Positions 1-7,268 of a DNA stretch of 64,000 nucleotides are shown in pieces (the stretch's first letter is position 1; each line of letters opens with the position of its first letter). The stretch covers positions 119,380 to 183,379 of the forward strand of contig NZ_AXAY01000018.1 in NCBI RefSeq assembly GCF_000473045.1. The letters run 5' to 3'. Under the pieces are notes generated by a model. It worked only from the letters and a program-made list of their open reading frames with translations. It searched no databases and was not told the DNA's origin. A program made the translations under genes and the position numbers. Source of the stretch: Bradyrhizobium sp. WSM3983 (GTDB lineage: Bacteria > Pseudomonadota > Alphaproteobacteria > Rhizobiales > Xanthobacteraceae).

Positions 1-114
1 GACCAGGCGCATCTTGCCCGCGACTTCCGGGTGTTTTGTGGCGAATCCCCGACCGGATGGGCTGCGCGGCTGGAACGCGCAGACCCACGCCTGCTGCGCG
101 ACGCCGGCGGATAG
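1..114 (+). CDS. AraC-family transcriptional regulator, C-terminal end (partial)
   Basis: The window opens inside a reading frame that ends with TAG at 112-114. The 37 residues include DQAHLARDFRVFCGESPTGW, the pattern of the second helix-turn-helix of AraC/XylS regulators (D-Q-x-H-L-x-R-x-F-x-x-x-x-G-x-x-P). The effector domain lies outside the window, so its ligand cannot be judged. The stop codon lies at the very edge of the repeat that follows. Confidence 0.75.
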   Translation, partial: DQAHLARDFRVFCGESPTGWAARLERADPRLLRDAGG

Positions 115-215
115 AGCGGTTTCGAGCGAAGTGGGACGCCGGTTCGCGTGAAGAAAACGCGTCAAAATAAGAATCTGGAGCTTCGGTTCTGATTCAATCA
201 GAACCGAAGCTCTAG
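112..215. repeat. Bradyrhizobium-type intergenic palindromic repeat, copy 1
   Basis: A roughly 100-base element starts at the stop of the AraC gene. It holds a conserved block (AGCGAAGTGG, CCGGT, AAGAAAACGCGT) followed by a long hairpin at 178-212 with arms GAGCTTCGGTTCTGAT and ATCAGAACCGAAGCTC. The same layout in the opposite orientation is at 42780-42873. It may act as a transcript-end hairpin, but it is recognised here as an interspersed repeat. Confidence 0.75.
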
Positions 216-284
216 GTCCCATTTGTTCAAGCCGGTCGATGCGAACTGGGCTAGCTTGGTCGCGCAAACGATCTGGAGAGTTTC

Positions 285-719
285 ATGAACCAGCAGAATG
301 GCAACGAAGCGCCGCGCCTCTACCACACCATGCGTTGCAAGGACGCCGAGGCCATGATCACCTGGCTGAAGGACGTGCTCGGCTTCACCGAACGTGTGAT
401 CTATCGGAGGGACGGCAAGGTCATCCACGGCGAGCTGATGTTCGGCTCGTCGATCCTCATGCTCGGCCAGGATCGGGACAACGAGTACACCAAGCTCGTG
501 GGCGATCTCGGCGGGCGACGGACCGATGCGGTCTATCTTGCGGTCGACGATCCCGACGCGCTCCACGACAAGGTCAAAGCCTCCGGCGCTCGAATCGAGA
601 TGGAGTTGCGCAACACCGAGTATGGCAGCCGCGATTTCGCGGCCCGCGATCCCGAGGGCGGACTTTGGAGTTTTGGCACCTATTGGCCCAAGGTCGCCGA
701 AGAACCGCTGCCGGGCTGA
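285..719 (+). CDS. VOC-superfamily protein (PhnB/glyoxalase-like)
   Basis: A 144-aa protein with the paired beta-alpha-beta-beta-beta layout of the vicinal oxygen chelate fold: a first module (AEAMITWLKDVLGF, about residues 21-34) and a second ending in DPEGGLWSFGTYWP (about 125-138), which is characteristic of small PhnB-like glyoxalase/bleomycin-resistance proteins. The ATG follows GGAGAG. The substrate cannot be inferred; a lone gene of this type may be a resistance or isomerase-like protein. The next gene is on the opposite strand and converges with it. Confidence 0.75.
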   Translation: MNQQNGNEAPRLYHTMRCKDAEAMITWLKDVLGFTERVIYRRDGKVIHGELMFGSSILMLGQDRDNEYTKLVGDLGGRRTDAVYLAVDDPDALHDKVKASGARIEMELRNTEYGSRDFAARDPEGGLWSFGTYWPKVAEEPLPG

Positions 720-732
720 GCCGCACCCCCGA

Positions 733-1065
733 CTAGACCGACCAGTAGTTCGGATGCGGGTAGGGCTGCGAGCGGTCGCCCCAGTCGAACGCGTCACCGT
801 CGAACTCGCACGGGCCGCTGCTGAGTTCCTCCAGCGTCAGCGCGACCTGGAAGGCCTGATGGCTGGGGTCGTATTTCAGCGCACCCCACTGCACCGGATA
901 ATGATGGCGAGTGCCGAGCAGCCCGCCGGTCTTGATGACCGCGTAAGTGACCGTTCCGCTCACCTTGTCGAGCATCAATCGCTCGATCGTGCCGAGCTTG
1001 CTGCCGTCGCGTCCGTAAACGGCGACGCGCTCGACGCGATCACTGGGAACCATGGTGTGTTGCAT
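733..1065 (-). CDS. PRC-barrel domain protein
   Basis: A 110-aa protein. Residues about 8-70 (RVERVAVYGRDGSKLGTIER through TYAVIKTGGLLGTRHHYPVQ) match the PRC-barrel beta fold, seen in photosynthetic reaction-centre H subunits and in small stress or RNA-processing proteins. The start at 1065 was chosen because a strong GAGGAGG lies 5 bases upstream; a longer frame from 1098 lacks such a site. Single-domain PRC-barrel proteins are common and mostly uncharacterised in Bradyrhizobium. The gene stands alone. Confidence 0.75.
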   Translation of the reverse strand: MQHTMVPSDRVERVAVYGRDGSKLGTIERLMLDKVSGTVTYAVIKTGGLLGTRHHYPVQWGALKYDPSHQAFQVALTLEELSSGPCEFDGDAFDWGDRSQPYPHPNYWSV

Positions 1066-1142
1066 GGCGTCCTCCTCGATTTCTGGTGTTTTCCGCATTA
1101 TAGCGCTTTCGCTTGGATGAGCGAAGCCGGTTGTAGGGTGAG

Positions 1143-1928
1143 CTACAACAATTGCGACCGCGCCGACTCTGCGCCCTCCCGCAACAGCGGCAGGAAGCGG
1201 TCGATCAATTCCTGCGCCGGCACCCGATCCACATGGGCGCCCATGTTGATGGCGGCGACGATCACGTCGTCATAGCGGCGCACCGGCACCGAGATCGAGC
1301 GGAAATGCGGCTCAGCCTCGCGGTCGACCAGCGAATAGCCCTGCGCGCGGTCGGCGGCGATGTGCGCGAGCAGCGTCTTGGGATCGGTCACGGTCTCTGG
1401 CGTCAGCGCCTCGCGCTTCATCTTCTTCACGCGCGCGAGACAATCGGCGTCATCGAGCTGGCCGAGCATGGCGCGGCCGACCGAGGTGCAGAACGCCGGC
1501 AGCCGATAGCCGATTTCCAATCCGCCGGAGAACATCCGTGCCGGGCTGCTGCGGGCGATGAACACGACGTCGTCGCCGTCGAGCACCGCGAGCGAGGAGA
1601 TCTCCTGCGCCGCCGTTGCGATGCGATCGAGCACAGGCTGCAGCACCGTGACGAGCTGGTTGGAGCGCAGATAGGACGCCGCCAGTGTCAGCACATGCGG
1701 CGTCAGCGAGAACAGCTTGCCATCGCCACTGACAAAACCGCCGCGCTGGAGCGTGAACAGCATGCGTCGCGCGGTGGCGCGCGGCAGCTCGGCGGCGCGG
1801 GCGAGATCGCTCAACGTCATCGGGCCCGCATTGGTGCCGAAGCATTGCAGCAGGCGCAGGCCGCGATCGAGGGCTTCGACAAAATCCGTCGCGCGCTCGT
1901 CAGTCTCGCTCCGCCTGGGCTTCGGCAT
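1143..1928 (-). CDS. IclR-family transcriptional regulator (PcaR/PobR-like)
   Basis: A 261-aa protein. An N-terminal winged helix (about residues 15-70, EALDRGLRLLQCF and LSDLARAAELPRATARRML) is followed by an IclR effector domain (about 85-255, including YSLVDREAE). The N-terminal pattern resembles the protocatechuate/4-hydroxybenzoate regulators PcaR, PcaU and PobR. It is transcribed away from the Rieske oxygenase gene, so it is the likely local regulator of the oxygenase and the ligase behind it, with an aromatic effector (inference). An alternative start at 1976 would add 16 residues; 1928 was preferred because AGGA lies upstream. A longer frame continues upstream, but it is antisense to the oxygenase and not coding. 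Confidence 0.85.
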   Translation of the reverse strand: MPKPRRSETDERATDFVEALDRGLRLLQCFGTNAGPMTLSDLARAAELPRATARRMLFTLQRGGFVSGDGKLFSLTPHVLTLAASYLRSNQLVTVLQPVLDRIATAAQEISSLAVLDGDDVVFIARSSPARMFSGGLEIGYRLPAFCTSVGRAMLGQLDDADCLARVKKMKREALTPETVTDPKTLLAHIAADRAQGYSLVDREAEPHFRSISVPVRRYDDVIVAAINMGAHVDRVPAQELIDRFLPLLREGAESARSQLL

Positions 1929-1994
1929 GGGTCGGGATGGTCCTGCAAAATAGTGCTTGCTGACGGTCCAAGGCATGTCATAATTCGCCCATCC

Positions 1995-2009
1995 GTTCAA
2001 TAGGCGAAC
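1995..2009. promoter_or_regulatory. Candidate IclR operator between divergent genes
   Basis: GTTCAATAGGCGAAC has GTTC/GAAC arms around 7 bases, close to the roughly 15-bp palindromes bound by IclR-family regulators. TTCGCC (1984-1989) and GGCGAA (2003-2008) form an overlapping inverted repeat. The site sits between the regulator start (1928) and the oxygenase start (2043). Confidence 0.4.
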
Positions 2010-2042
2010 ACAACGCCCCTCCCGAAAAAGGACGCGACCGCC

Positions 2043-3401
2043 ATGATGAGCCAGGAGCAGAACGACCTCATCACCCGCACCGGGCCGAAAGATCCGTGCG
2101 GCAAGCTGATGCGGAGCTACTGGCAGCCGGCAGCCCTGGTCGACGAACTCGAGGGCGAGCGGCCGATCCGTCCGGTCAAGCTGCTTGGCGAAAACCTGGT
2201 GTTGTTTCGCGACGAGACCGGACGCTACGGCCTGATCGATCGCCACTGCGCCCATCGCGGCGCCGACCTTGCCTTCGGTCGCCTCGAACACGGCGGCCTG
2301 CGCTGCGCCTTCCATGGCTGGCTGTTCGACGCCACCGGCCAGTGCATCGAGACGCCGGCCGAGCCGAATGACTCGAAGCTTTGCCAGAACATCCGCCAGC
2401 GCTCCTATCCGGTGGTGGAGAAGAGCGGCATCCTCTGGGCCTATCTGGGCGAGGGTGAGCCGCCGGCCTTTCCGGAACTCGACTGCTTCGTCGCGCCGGG
2501 CACGCACACCTTTGCCTTCAAGGGCCACATGGCCTGCAACTGGCTGCAGGCGCTGGAGGTCGGAATCGATCCCGCGCACGCCTCCTATCTGCACCGCTTC
2601 TTCGAGGACGAGGACACGTCGACGGCCTACGGCAAGCAGTTCCGCGGCGCTTCCGCAGGAAGCGACCTGCCGATGACAAAGATCCTGCGCGAATACGACC
2701 GCCCGATCATCAATGTCGAGCACACCGAATACGGCCTGCGGCTGATCGCGCTGCGCGAGATCGACGAGGAGCGCACCCATGTGCGCGTCACCAACCAGCT
2801 CTTCCCCCACGGCTTCGTCATTCCCATGAGCACGGAGATGACGATCACACAGTGGCACGTGCCGGTCGACGACGAGAGCTGCTACTGGTACGCAATCTTC
2901 ACCAGCTATTCGAACCCGGTCGACAAGAAGAAAATGCGCGACCAGCGGCTCGAGCTCTACGAGCTGCCCGACTACGTCTCGCGCAAGAACCGCAGCAACG
3001 ATTACGGCTTCGATCCGCACGAGCAGCAGACCGCGACCTATACCGGCATGGGTAACGACATCAACGTCCACGACCAGTGGGCGGTGGAATCGATGGGCGC
3101 GATCCAGGACCGCACCAAGGAGCATCTCGGCACGAGCGATAAGGCAATCGTGCAATATCGCCGGCTGCTGCGGCAGGAGATCGAGAAGGTCGGCGGCGGC
3201 GAGAAGCCGATGCTGTTCCTGGATGAGGCCAACGCACGCTCGATCCAGGGCCCGGCAACCATGGACGGCATCGGCCCGACGCGCGGCTGGGAAACCTATT
3301 GGATGGAAGTCGACGTCAAGCGCCGCCGCGGCGCGCCGTGGACCGCGCCGGTGCCGAAGGAGATCGCCGACAACGTGCACCGGCTGACGGCGGCGGAGTG
3401 A
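2043..3401 (+). CDS. Rieske non-heme iron oxygenase, large subunit (phthalate 4,5-dioxygenase-like)
   Basis: A 452-aa cytoplasmic oxygenase. The Rieske [2Fe-2S] ligands are C69-x-H71 and C88-x2-H91 (DRHCAHRG, CAFHGWLFD). The catalytic iron site is in the segment VGIDPAHASYLH, with D176 as bridging acid and H179 and H184 as ligands. Length and motifs fit the phthalate-dioxygenase group, whose single-component oxygenases need a separate FMN/ferredoxin reductase; none is encoded nearby. An AAGGA precedes the ATG-ATG start (2043 or 2046). The gene is followed, after an intergenic repeat, by a glutamine-synthetase-like ligase on the same strand, which suggests joint action on an amine-bearing aromatic or similar compound. 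The substrate is unknown. Confidence 0.9.
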   Translation: MMSQEQNDLITRTGPKDPCGKLMRSYWQPAALVDELEGERPIRPVKLLGENLVLFRDETGRYGLIDRHCAHRGADLAFGRLEHGGLRCAFHGWLFDATGQCIETPAEPNDSKLCQNIRQRSYPVVEKSGILWAYLGEGEPPAFPELDCFVAPGTHTFAFKGHMACNWLQALEVGIDPAHASYLHRFFEDEDTSTAYGKQFRGASAGSDLPMTKILREYDRPIINVEHTEYGLRLIALREIDEERTHVRVTNQLFPHGFVIPMSTEMTITQWHVPVDDESCYWYAIFTSYSNPVDKKKMRDQRLELYELPDYVSRKNRSNDYGFDPHEQQTATYTGMGNDINVHDQWAVESMGAIQDRTKEHLGTSDKAIVQYRRLLRQEIEKVGGGEKPMLFLDEANARSIQGPATMDGIGPTRGWETYWMEVDVKRRRGAPWTAPVPKEIADNVHRLTAAE

Positions 3402-3417
3402 CGACTTTGCGCGGCTC

Positions 3418-3512
3418 CCGTAGGGTGGGCAAAGGCGCAAGGCGCCGTGCCCACCATGTTTCCGTTTGGTCGGCAGATGAGGTGGGCACGCTTCGCTTTG
3501 CCCACCCTACGG
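3418..3512. repeat. Palindromic intergenic repeat, GTAGGGTGGGC type
   Basis: Terminal inverted repeat CCGTAGGGTGGGCAAAG and CTTTGCCCACCCTACGG enclosing a GC-rich core. It fills most of the gap between the oxygenase and the ligase genes. A related but incomplete element is at 63609-63720. Confidence 0.7.
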
Positions 3513-3531
3513 CAGTTGAGGGAGTAGCACT

Positions 3532-4968
3532 GTGACTTTCGTCGCGCGTCATGCGCTGTGGTCGGATGAGCAGCAGGACGCCGCAGCGCGCATGCGCCGT
3601 GTCGTCGAAGAAAAGAACCTCGAGGTCATCCGCCTCGCCTTCCCCGACCAGCACGGCATCTTGCGCGGCAAAACCATCATCGCCTCGGAAGCCATCGCGT
3701 CGCTGGAGAGCGGCTGCTCCATCACCACGACCATGCTCGCCAAGGACACCTCGCACCGCACGGTGTTTCCCGTGTTCACTGCAGGGGGCGGCTTCGGCAT
3801 GAAGGAGATGGAGGGCGCGGCCGACGTGCTGATGGTCGCCGATCCCTCCACCTTTCGCGTGCTGCCCTGGGCGCCCGCCACGGGCTCGGTGCTCTGCGAT
3901 CTCTATTTCAATGACGGCCGCCCGGTGCCGTTCGCGACGCGCGGCCTTTATCGCAAGGCGCTCGACGAGCTCGGCCGCCGCGGCCACGATTTCGTCGCGG
4001 GCCTCGAGGTCGAATTCCACATTTTCAAGCTCGACGACCCGCATATGCGCCCGGAAGACGCGGGCCAGCCGGGCACGCCGCCGTCGGTGAGCCTGCTCTC
4101 TCACGGCTATCAATACCTCACCGAGCAGCGTTTCGACCAGATGGAGCCGGTGCTGGAGATTTTGCGGCGTGACGTCGTCGCACTCGGTTTGCCCCTGCGC
4201 TCCGTCGAGGTCGAGTTCGGGCCGAGCCAGTGCGAATTCACCTTCGCGCCGAAGAAGGGCCTGGAGCCCGCCGACAACATGGTGCTGTTTCGCTCTGCGG
4301 TGAAGCAGATCGCGCGCCGCCACGGCTATCACGCCACCTTCATGTGCCGGCCCAAACTGCCGAATTTGTTCGCAAGCGGCTGGCACCTGCATCAGTCCAT
4401 CGTTTCGCGCGCGAGCGGCGAGAACCAGTTCATGGCGAAAGAGGGCGGCGAGCCGCTCAGCGCATTCGGTCGCGCCTATCTCGCCGGCCTGCTCGATCAC
4501 GCCCGTGCGGCCACCGTGTTCACCACACCGACCATCAACGGCTACAAGCGCTACCGCGCCTATTCGCTGGCGCCGGATCGCGCGATCTGGGGCCGCGACA
4601 ATCGCGGCGTGATGATCCGCGTGCTCGGCGGCGCGGGCGACGCCGCCACACGCCTGGAAAACCGCGTCGGCGAGCCGGCCGCCAATCCCTATCTCTATAT
4701 GGCCGCGCAGATCCTGTCGGGCCTCGACGGCGTCGATCGCAAGCTCGATCCCGGCCCGTCCGCCGATACGCCCTATGAGACAAAGGCGCCGCTGCTGCCG
4801 AAGAGCCTGCGCGATGCGGTCTCCGCGCTGAAGGACGATCCGTTCTTCCGCGAAAAATTCGGCGCGGAGTTCGTAGATTATTACATCCACATCAAGAACG
4901 CCGAGATCGACCGCTTCCTGTCGGAGGTGACCGATTGGGAACATCGCGAATATTTCGAGATGTTCTGA
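3532..4968 (+). CDS. Glutamine synthetase-like ligase (gamma-glutamyl-amide synthetase family)
   Basis: A 478-aa protein from a GTG start. Glutamine-synthetase signatures are present: LEVEFH (metal-binding E159 and E161), VEVEFGPSQCEF, the GWHLHQS loop (H285, H287) and RLENR plus GEPAANPYLYMA near the C-terminus. It is not a housekeeping GlnA: the N-terminal region and context (beside a Rieske oxygenase and an IclR gene) fit the catabolic group that ATP-dependently joins glutamate to amines, as in gamma-glutamylanilide synthase AtdA1 or PuuA. A reasonable inference is that it captures an amine substrate or product for the oxygenase. No amidotransferase partner is visible. A hairpin follows the stop. 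Confidence 0.85.
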   Translation: MTFVARHALWSDEQQDAAARMRRVVEEKNLEVIRLAFPDQHGILRGKTIIASEAIASLESGCSITTTMLAKDTSHRTVFPVFTAGGGFGMKEMEGAADVLMVADPSTFRVLPWAPATGSVLCDLYFNDGRPVPFATRGLYRKALDELGRRGHDFVAGLEVEFHIFKLDDPHMRPEDAGQPGTPPSVSLLSHGYQYLTEQRFDQMEPVLEILRRDVVALGLPLRSVEVEFGPSQCEFTFAPKKGLEPADNMVLFRSAVKQIARRHGYHATFMCRPKLPNLFASGWHLHQSIVSRASGENQFMAKEGGEPLSAFGRAYLAGLLDHARAATVFTTPTINGYKRYRAYSLAPDRAIWGRDNRGVMIRVLGGAGDAATRLENRVGEPAANPYLYMAAQILSGLDGVDRKLDPGPSADTPYETKAPLLPKSLRDAVSALKDDPFFREKFGAEFVDYYIHIKNAEIDRFLSEVTDWEHREYFEMF

Positions 4969-4975
4969 GGGAGAA

Positions 4976-4999
4976 CCGCCTCACGGCCGCGTGAGGCGG
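4976..4999 (+). terminator. Hairpin after the glutamine synthetase-like gene
   Basis: CCGCCTCACG (4976-4985) pairs perfectly with CGTGAGGCGG (4990-4999) across a GCCG loop, 8 bases after the stop. The following CTTCAT is only weakly T-rich, so this is a probable but not classical terminator. Confidence 0.55.
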
Positions 5000-5124
5000 C
5001 TTCATCCCGTCTGTTCCGACGACATCACTCCGTGCTGCGACGAAGCCATTTTCCCTGTACCGCGAAAATCGCGTGAAAAATGCGAGGTCTATCGTTCGGG
5101 AATGATCAACGATGGAGTTCGATC

Positions 5125-5211
5125 ATGTTGGGTCAATTGTTGAGCATGATCTATCGCTTGTCCTGCCGGACCACCCTGATCGAGATCGGCGTGCATCGCC
5201 TCGCCCGCTGA
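5125..5211 (+). CDS. Small hypothetical ORF (28 aa)
   Basis: An ATG preceded by GGAG opens a 28-codon frame (MLGQLLSMIYRL...HRLAR) in the 290-base gap after the ligase gene. It is amphipathic with two cysteine/arginine-rich turns and no known domain. It is too short to judge by composition; it may be a leader peptide or chance. It is listed because its ribosome-binding site and position before the secreted protein gene are plausible. Confidence 0.25.
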   Translation: MLGQLLSMIYRLSCRTTLIEIGVHRLAR

Positions 5212-5259
5212 CCGCGCGCAAGTCAGGCCAGAGTGGTCGACCGAATGATGGAGGTGTCT

Positions 5260-5604
5260 GTGCGCAAGCTGATCCTGATCGTTACGATGTCGCTGCTGGC
5301 CAGCCAAGCCTATGCCGGCGGCTCGCGTAGCCTGAGCCTGGCGGCGACCAATGCAAGCCAAGCGACCGAGCAGCCGGCCGCGACGGCTCCGTCGCAGGCC
5401 GCAGAGGCCCCGACGGCAACGCCACCGGCGAATGCGCAGACGGCGACCACGACACAAGCATCAACCACGCCAGCGCAAACCGCGACAGCGCCGGCCGCAA
5501 TGCCCGCTCAGCCGACCACCGAAACGGCCAAGCCGAAGCACCGCCAGCCATCCACCGAGGCACGCGTGATCCGCGAGCTGCACCGGCACGGGATCTATTG
5601 GTAG
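5260..5604 (+). CDS. Small secreted Ala/Thr/Pro-rich hypothetical protein
   Basis: A 114-aa protein from GTG at 5260, chosen because GGAGG (5250-5254) sits 5 bases upstream; longer in-frame starts lack this. It has a clear signal peptide (basic VRK, hydrophobic LILIVTMSLLASQ, cleavage near AYA-GG), then about 70 residues dominated by Ala, Thr, Pro and Gln, and a basic tail ending TEARVIRELHRHGIYW. The low-complexity middle looks like a flexible periplasmic linker and the conserved-looking C-terminal helix may be the functional end. No family recognised. Confidence 0.6.
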   Translation: MRKLILIVTMSLLASQAYAGGSRSLSLAATNASQATEQPAATAPSQAAEAPTATPPANAQTATTTQASTTPAQTATAPAAMPAQPTTETAKPKHRQPSTEARVIRELHRHGIYW

Positions 5605-5626
5605 TTGTTTGGCTAAACTCCCCGGC

Positions 5627-5753
5627 GTCGTCCCGGCGAAGGCCGGGACCCATAACCATAGGGAGGAGTTTGGCGAAGACCGGTCGTTCAGGACTAATAC
5701 CGCCTGCGATCGATAGACCTCGCGGTATGGGTCCCGGCCTTCGCCGGGACGAC
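5627..5753. repeat. 27-bp inverted-repeat element, copy 1
   Basis: Left arm 5627-5653 (GTCGTCCCGGCGAAGGCC...) and right arm 5727-5753 are exact reverse complements of 27 bases, separated by about 73 unrelated bases. The same arms occur at 31141-31261 and 39973-40113. It lies between converging genes. Confidence 0.85.
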
Positions 5754-5794
5754 GCTGAGTATGTGGCCGGGCCTGCCGTAGCTCACGCCCCCCC

Positions 5795-6508
5795 TCAAAT
5801 CCCCAAATACTTGTGTTGCAGATCCGGCTCGGCCATCAGTTCGTCGGACGTCCCGCTCCACACGGTCTTGCCGCGCTCGATGATGAAGTGGCGGTCGCAG
5901 ATGCGGGCGAGGTGGTCAACGTTCTTGTCGACGACCAGGATCGACTGTCCCCGGCGCTTCAGCAGCGACAGGCAGTTCCAGATCTCTTCGCGGATCAGCG
6001 GCGCCAGCCCCTCGGTCGCTTCATCCAGGATCAGGAGCTTCGGGTTCGTCATCAGCGCGCGGCCGATGGCGAGCATCTGCTGCTCGCCGCCGGAGAGCTG
6101 GTTACCCATGTTGGCGGCGCGCTCGGCGAGCCGCGGGAACAGCACGTAGATCGCGGCGAGCGTCCAGGGATTGGCGCTGTTGAAGCGGTCGGCGGCGGCC
6201 GCGACGAGATTTTCGCGCACGGTGAGGTTCGGGAAGATCTGGCGTCCCTCCGGCACGAGGCCGATACCGAGCTTGGCGATCCGGTACGACGGCAGCTGCC
6301 GGGCTTCAGTGCCCGCAAACCGAATGCTCCCTGCGCGGGCCGGTGTCAGGCCCATGATGGAGCGGATCGTCGTGGTCTTGCCCATGCCGTTGCGGCCCAT
6401 CAGCGAGACCATCTCTCCCGGCTTGATCGACAGCGACAGGCCGAACAGCACTTGGCTGAGGCCGTAGCAGGTCTCGATGCCGTCGACGTCGAGTAGCCGG
6501 TCAGCCAT
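5795..6508 (-). CDS. livF: Branched-chain amino acid-type ABC transporter ATP-binding protein LivF
   Basis: A 237-aa ATPase with Walker A GRNGMGKTTT, signature LSGGEQQM and Walker B LLILDEATEGLAP. The short C-terminus is typical of LivF. It is the last gene of livH-livM-livG-livF on the minus strand; its ATG overlaps the end of livG by 8 bases, so the two are translationally coupled. It energises import of hydrophobic or other small amino or organic acids through LivHM. No binding protein gene belongs to this operon. Confidence 0.9.
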   Translation of the reverse strand: MADRLLDVDGIETCYGLSQVLFGLSLSIKPGEMVSLMGRNGMGKTTTIRSIMGLTPARAGSIRFAGTEARQLPSYRIAKLGIGLVPEGRQIFPNLTVRENLVAAAADRFNSANPWTLAAIYVLFPRLAERAANMGNQLSGGEQQMLAIGRALMTNPKLLILDEATEGLAPLIREEIWNCLSLLKRRGQSILVVDKNVDHLARICDRHFIIERGKTVWSGTSDELMAEPDLQHKYLGI

Positions 6509-7268
6509 GGTGCGTCACCACGTGCTGGTCGCCGAGATAGGCGCGCTTGACGTCCTCGTTGGCGCGGATCGCGGCGGGATCGCCGGAGGCGATGACGCGG
6601 CCATAGACCAGCACCGAGATGCGGTCGGCAAGCGCGAACACCGCCGGCATGTCGTGCTCGACCAGCACGATCGAGACCTCTTTGCGCAACTCCTGGAGCA
6701 GCTGCACCATGCGCTGGGATTCGGTAACGCCAAGACCTGCCATCGGCTCATCGAGCAGCAAAAGCTTTGGCTTGCTCGCAAGTGCGACTGCAAGCTCGAT
6801 CTGGCGCCGCTCGCCATGGCTGAGCCTGGACACCACGACATCGGCGCGATGCAACAGGCCGACGCGGTCGAGCGCGGCATGCGCCGCATCGCGCAGGCCC
6901 TTCTCTTTGCGCGCATTGGCGAAGAAGCGGAACGAATGGCCAGCCTGCGCCTGCGCCGCCAGTGCGACATTGTCGGCGGCGGTGAAGTCGAGCAGCAGCG
7001 AGGTGATCTGGAACGAACGTGCGAGACCCAGCGCGCAGCGGCGGTAGGCCGGCAGGTAAGTGATGTCGCGGCCGCCGAGCGAGACGCTGCCGGAATGCGG
7101 CTCGAGGTGGCCAGTGAGCTGGCTGATCAGCGTGGTCTTGCCGGCGCCGTTCGGGCCGATGATGGCGTGCAGCTCGCCGGCCGCGACGTCGAGCGAGACG
7201 TTATCCGTCGCGGTGATGCCGCCGAAACGGCGCACCAGCTTTTCAACGCGGAGCAAGGGTTCAGCCAC
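6501..7268 (-). CDS. livG: Branched-chain amino acid-type ABC transporter ATP-binding protein LivG
   Basis: A 255-aa ATPase with Walker A GPNGAGKTTL, signature LSHGERRQ and Walker B LLLLDEPMAGLG, and the C-terminal extension (EDVKRAYLGDQ) that is diagnostic of LivG. It overlaps livM by 8 bases and livF by 8 bases. It is the cytoplasmic motor subunit that pairs with LivF. Confidence 0.9.
   Translation of the reverse strand: MAEPLLRVEKLVRRFGGITATDNVSLDVAAGELHAIIGPNGAGKTTLISQLTGHLEPHSGSVSLGGRDITYLPAYRRCALGLARSFQITSLLLDFTAADNVALAAQAQAGHSFRFFANARKEKGLRDAAHAALDRVGLLHRADVVVSRLSHGERRQIELAVALASKPKLLLLDEPMAGLGVTESQRMVQLLQELRKEVSIVLVEHDMPAVFALADRISVLVYGRVIASGDPAAIRANEDVKRAYLGDQHVVTHHG

Noticed and set aside
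198..797. Long frames on both strands around the first VOC gene
   Set aside because: They are shadows of the VOC gene (285-719), with Arg/Ser/Pro-rich translations and no family motif.
1143..3440. A single 765-aa minus-strand protein covering IclR and the region opposite the Rieske gene
   Set aside because: Only the C-terminal 261 residues (from 1928) resemble a protein family; the upstream part is antisense to the well-supported Rieske oxygenase.
3316..4944. A 542-aa minus-strand frame opposite the glutamine-synthetase-like gene
   Set aside because: The plus-strand frame has clear GS motifs; the antisense one is low-complexity and Arg/Ala/His-rich, as expected from GC-rich codon bias.
5598..6149. 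A 183-aa plus-strand frame through the repeat and opposite livF
   Set aside because: Its first third is repeat sequence and the rest is antisense to livF.
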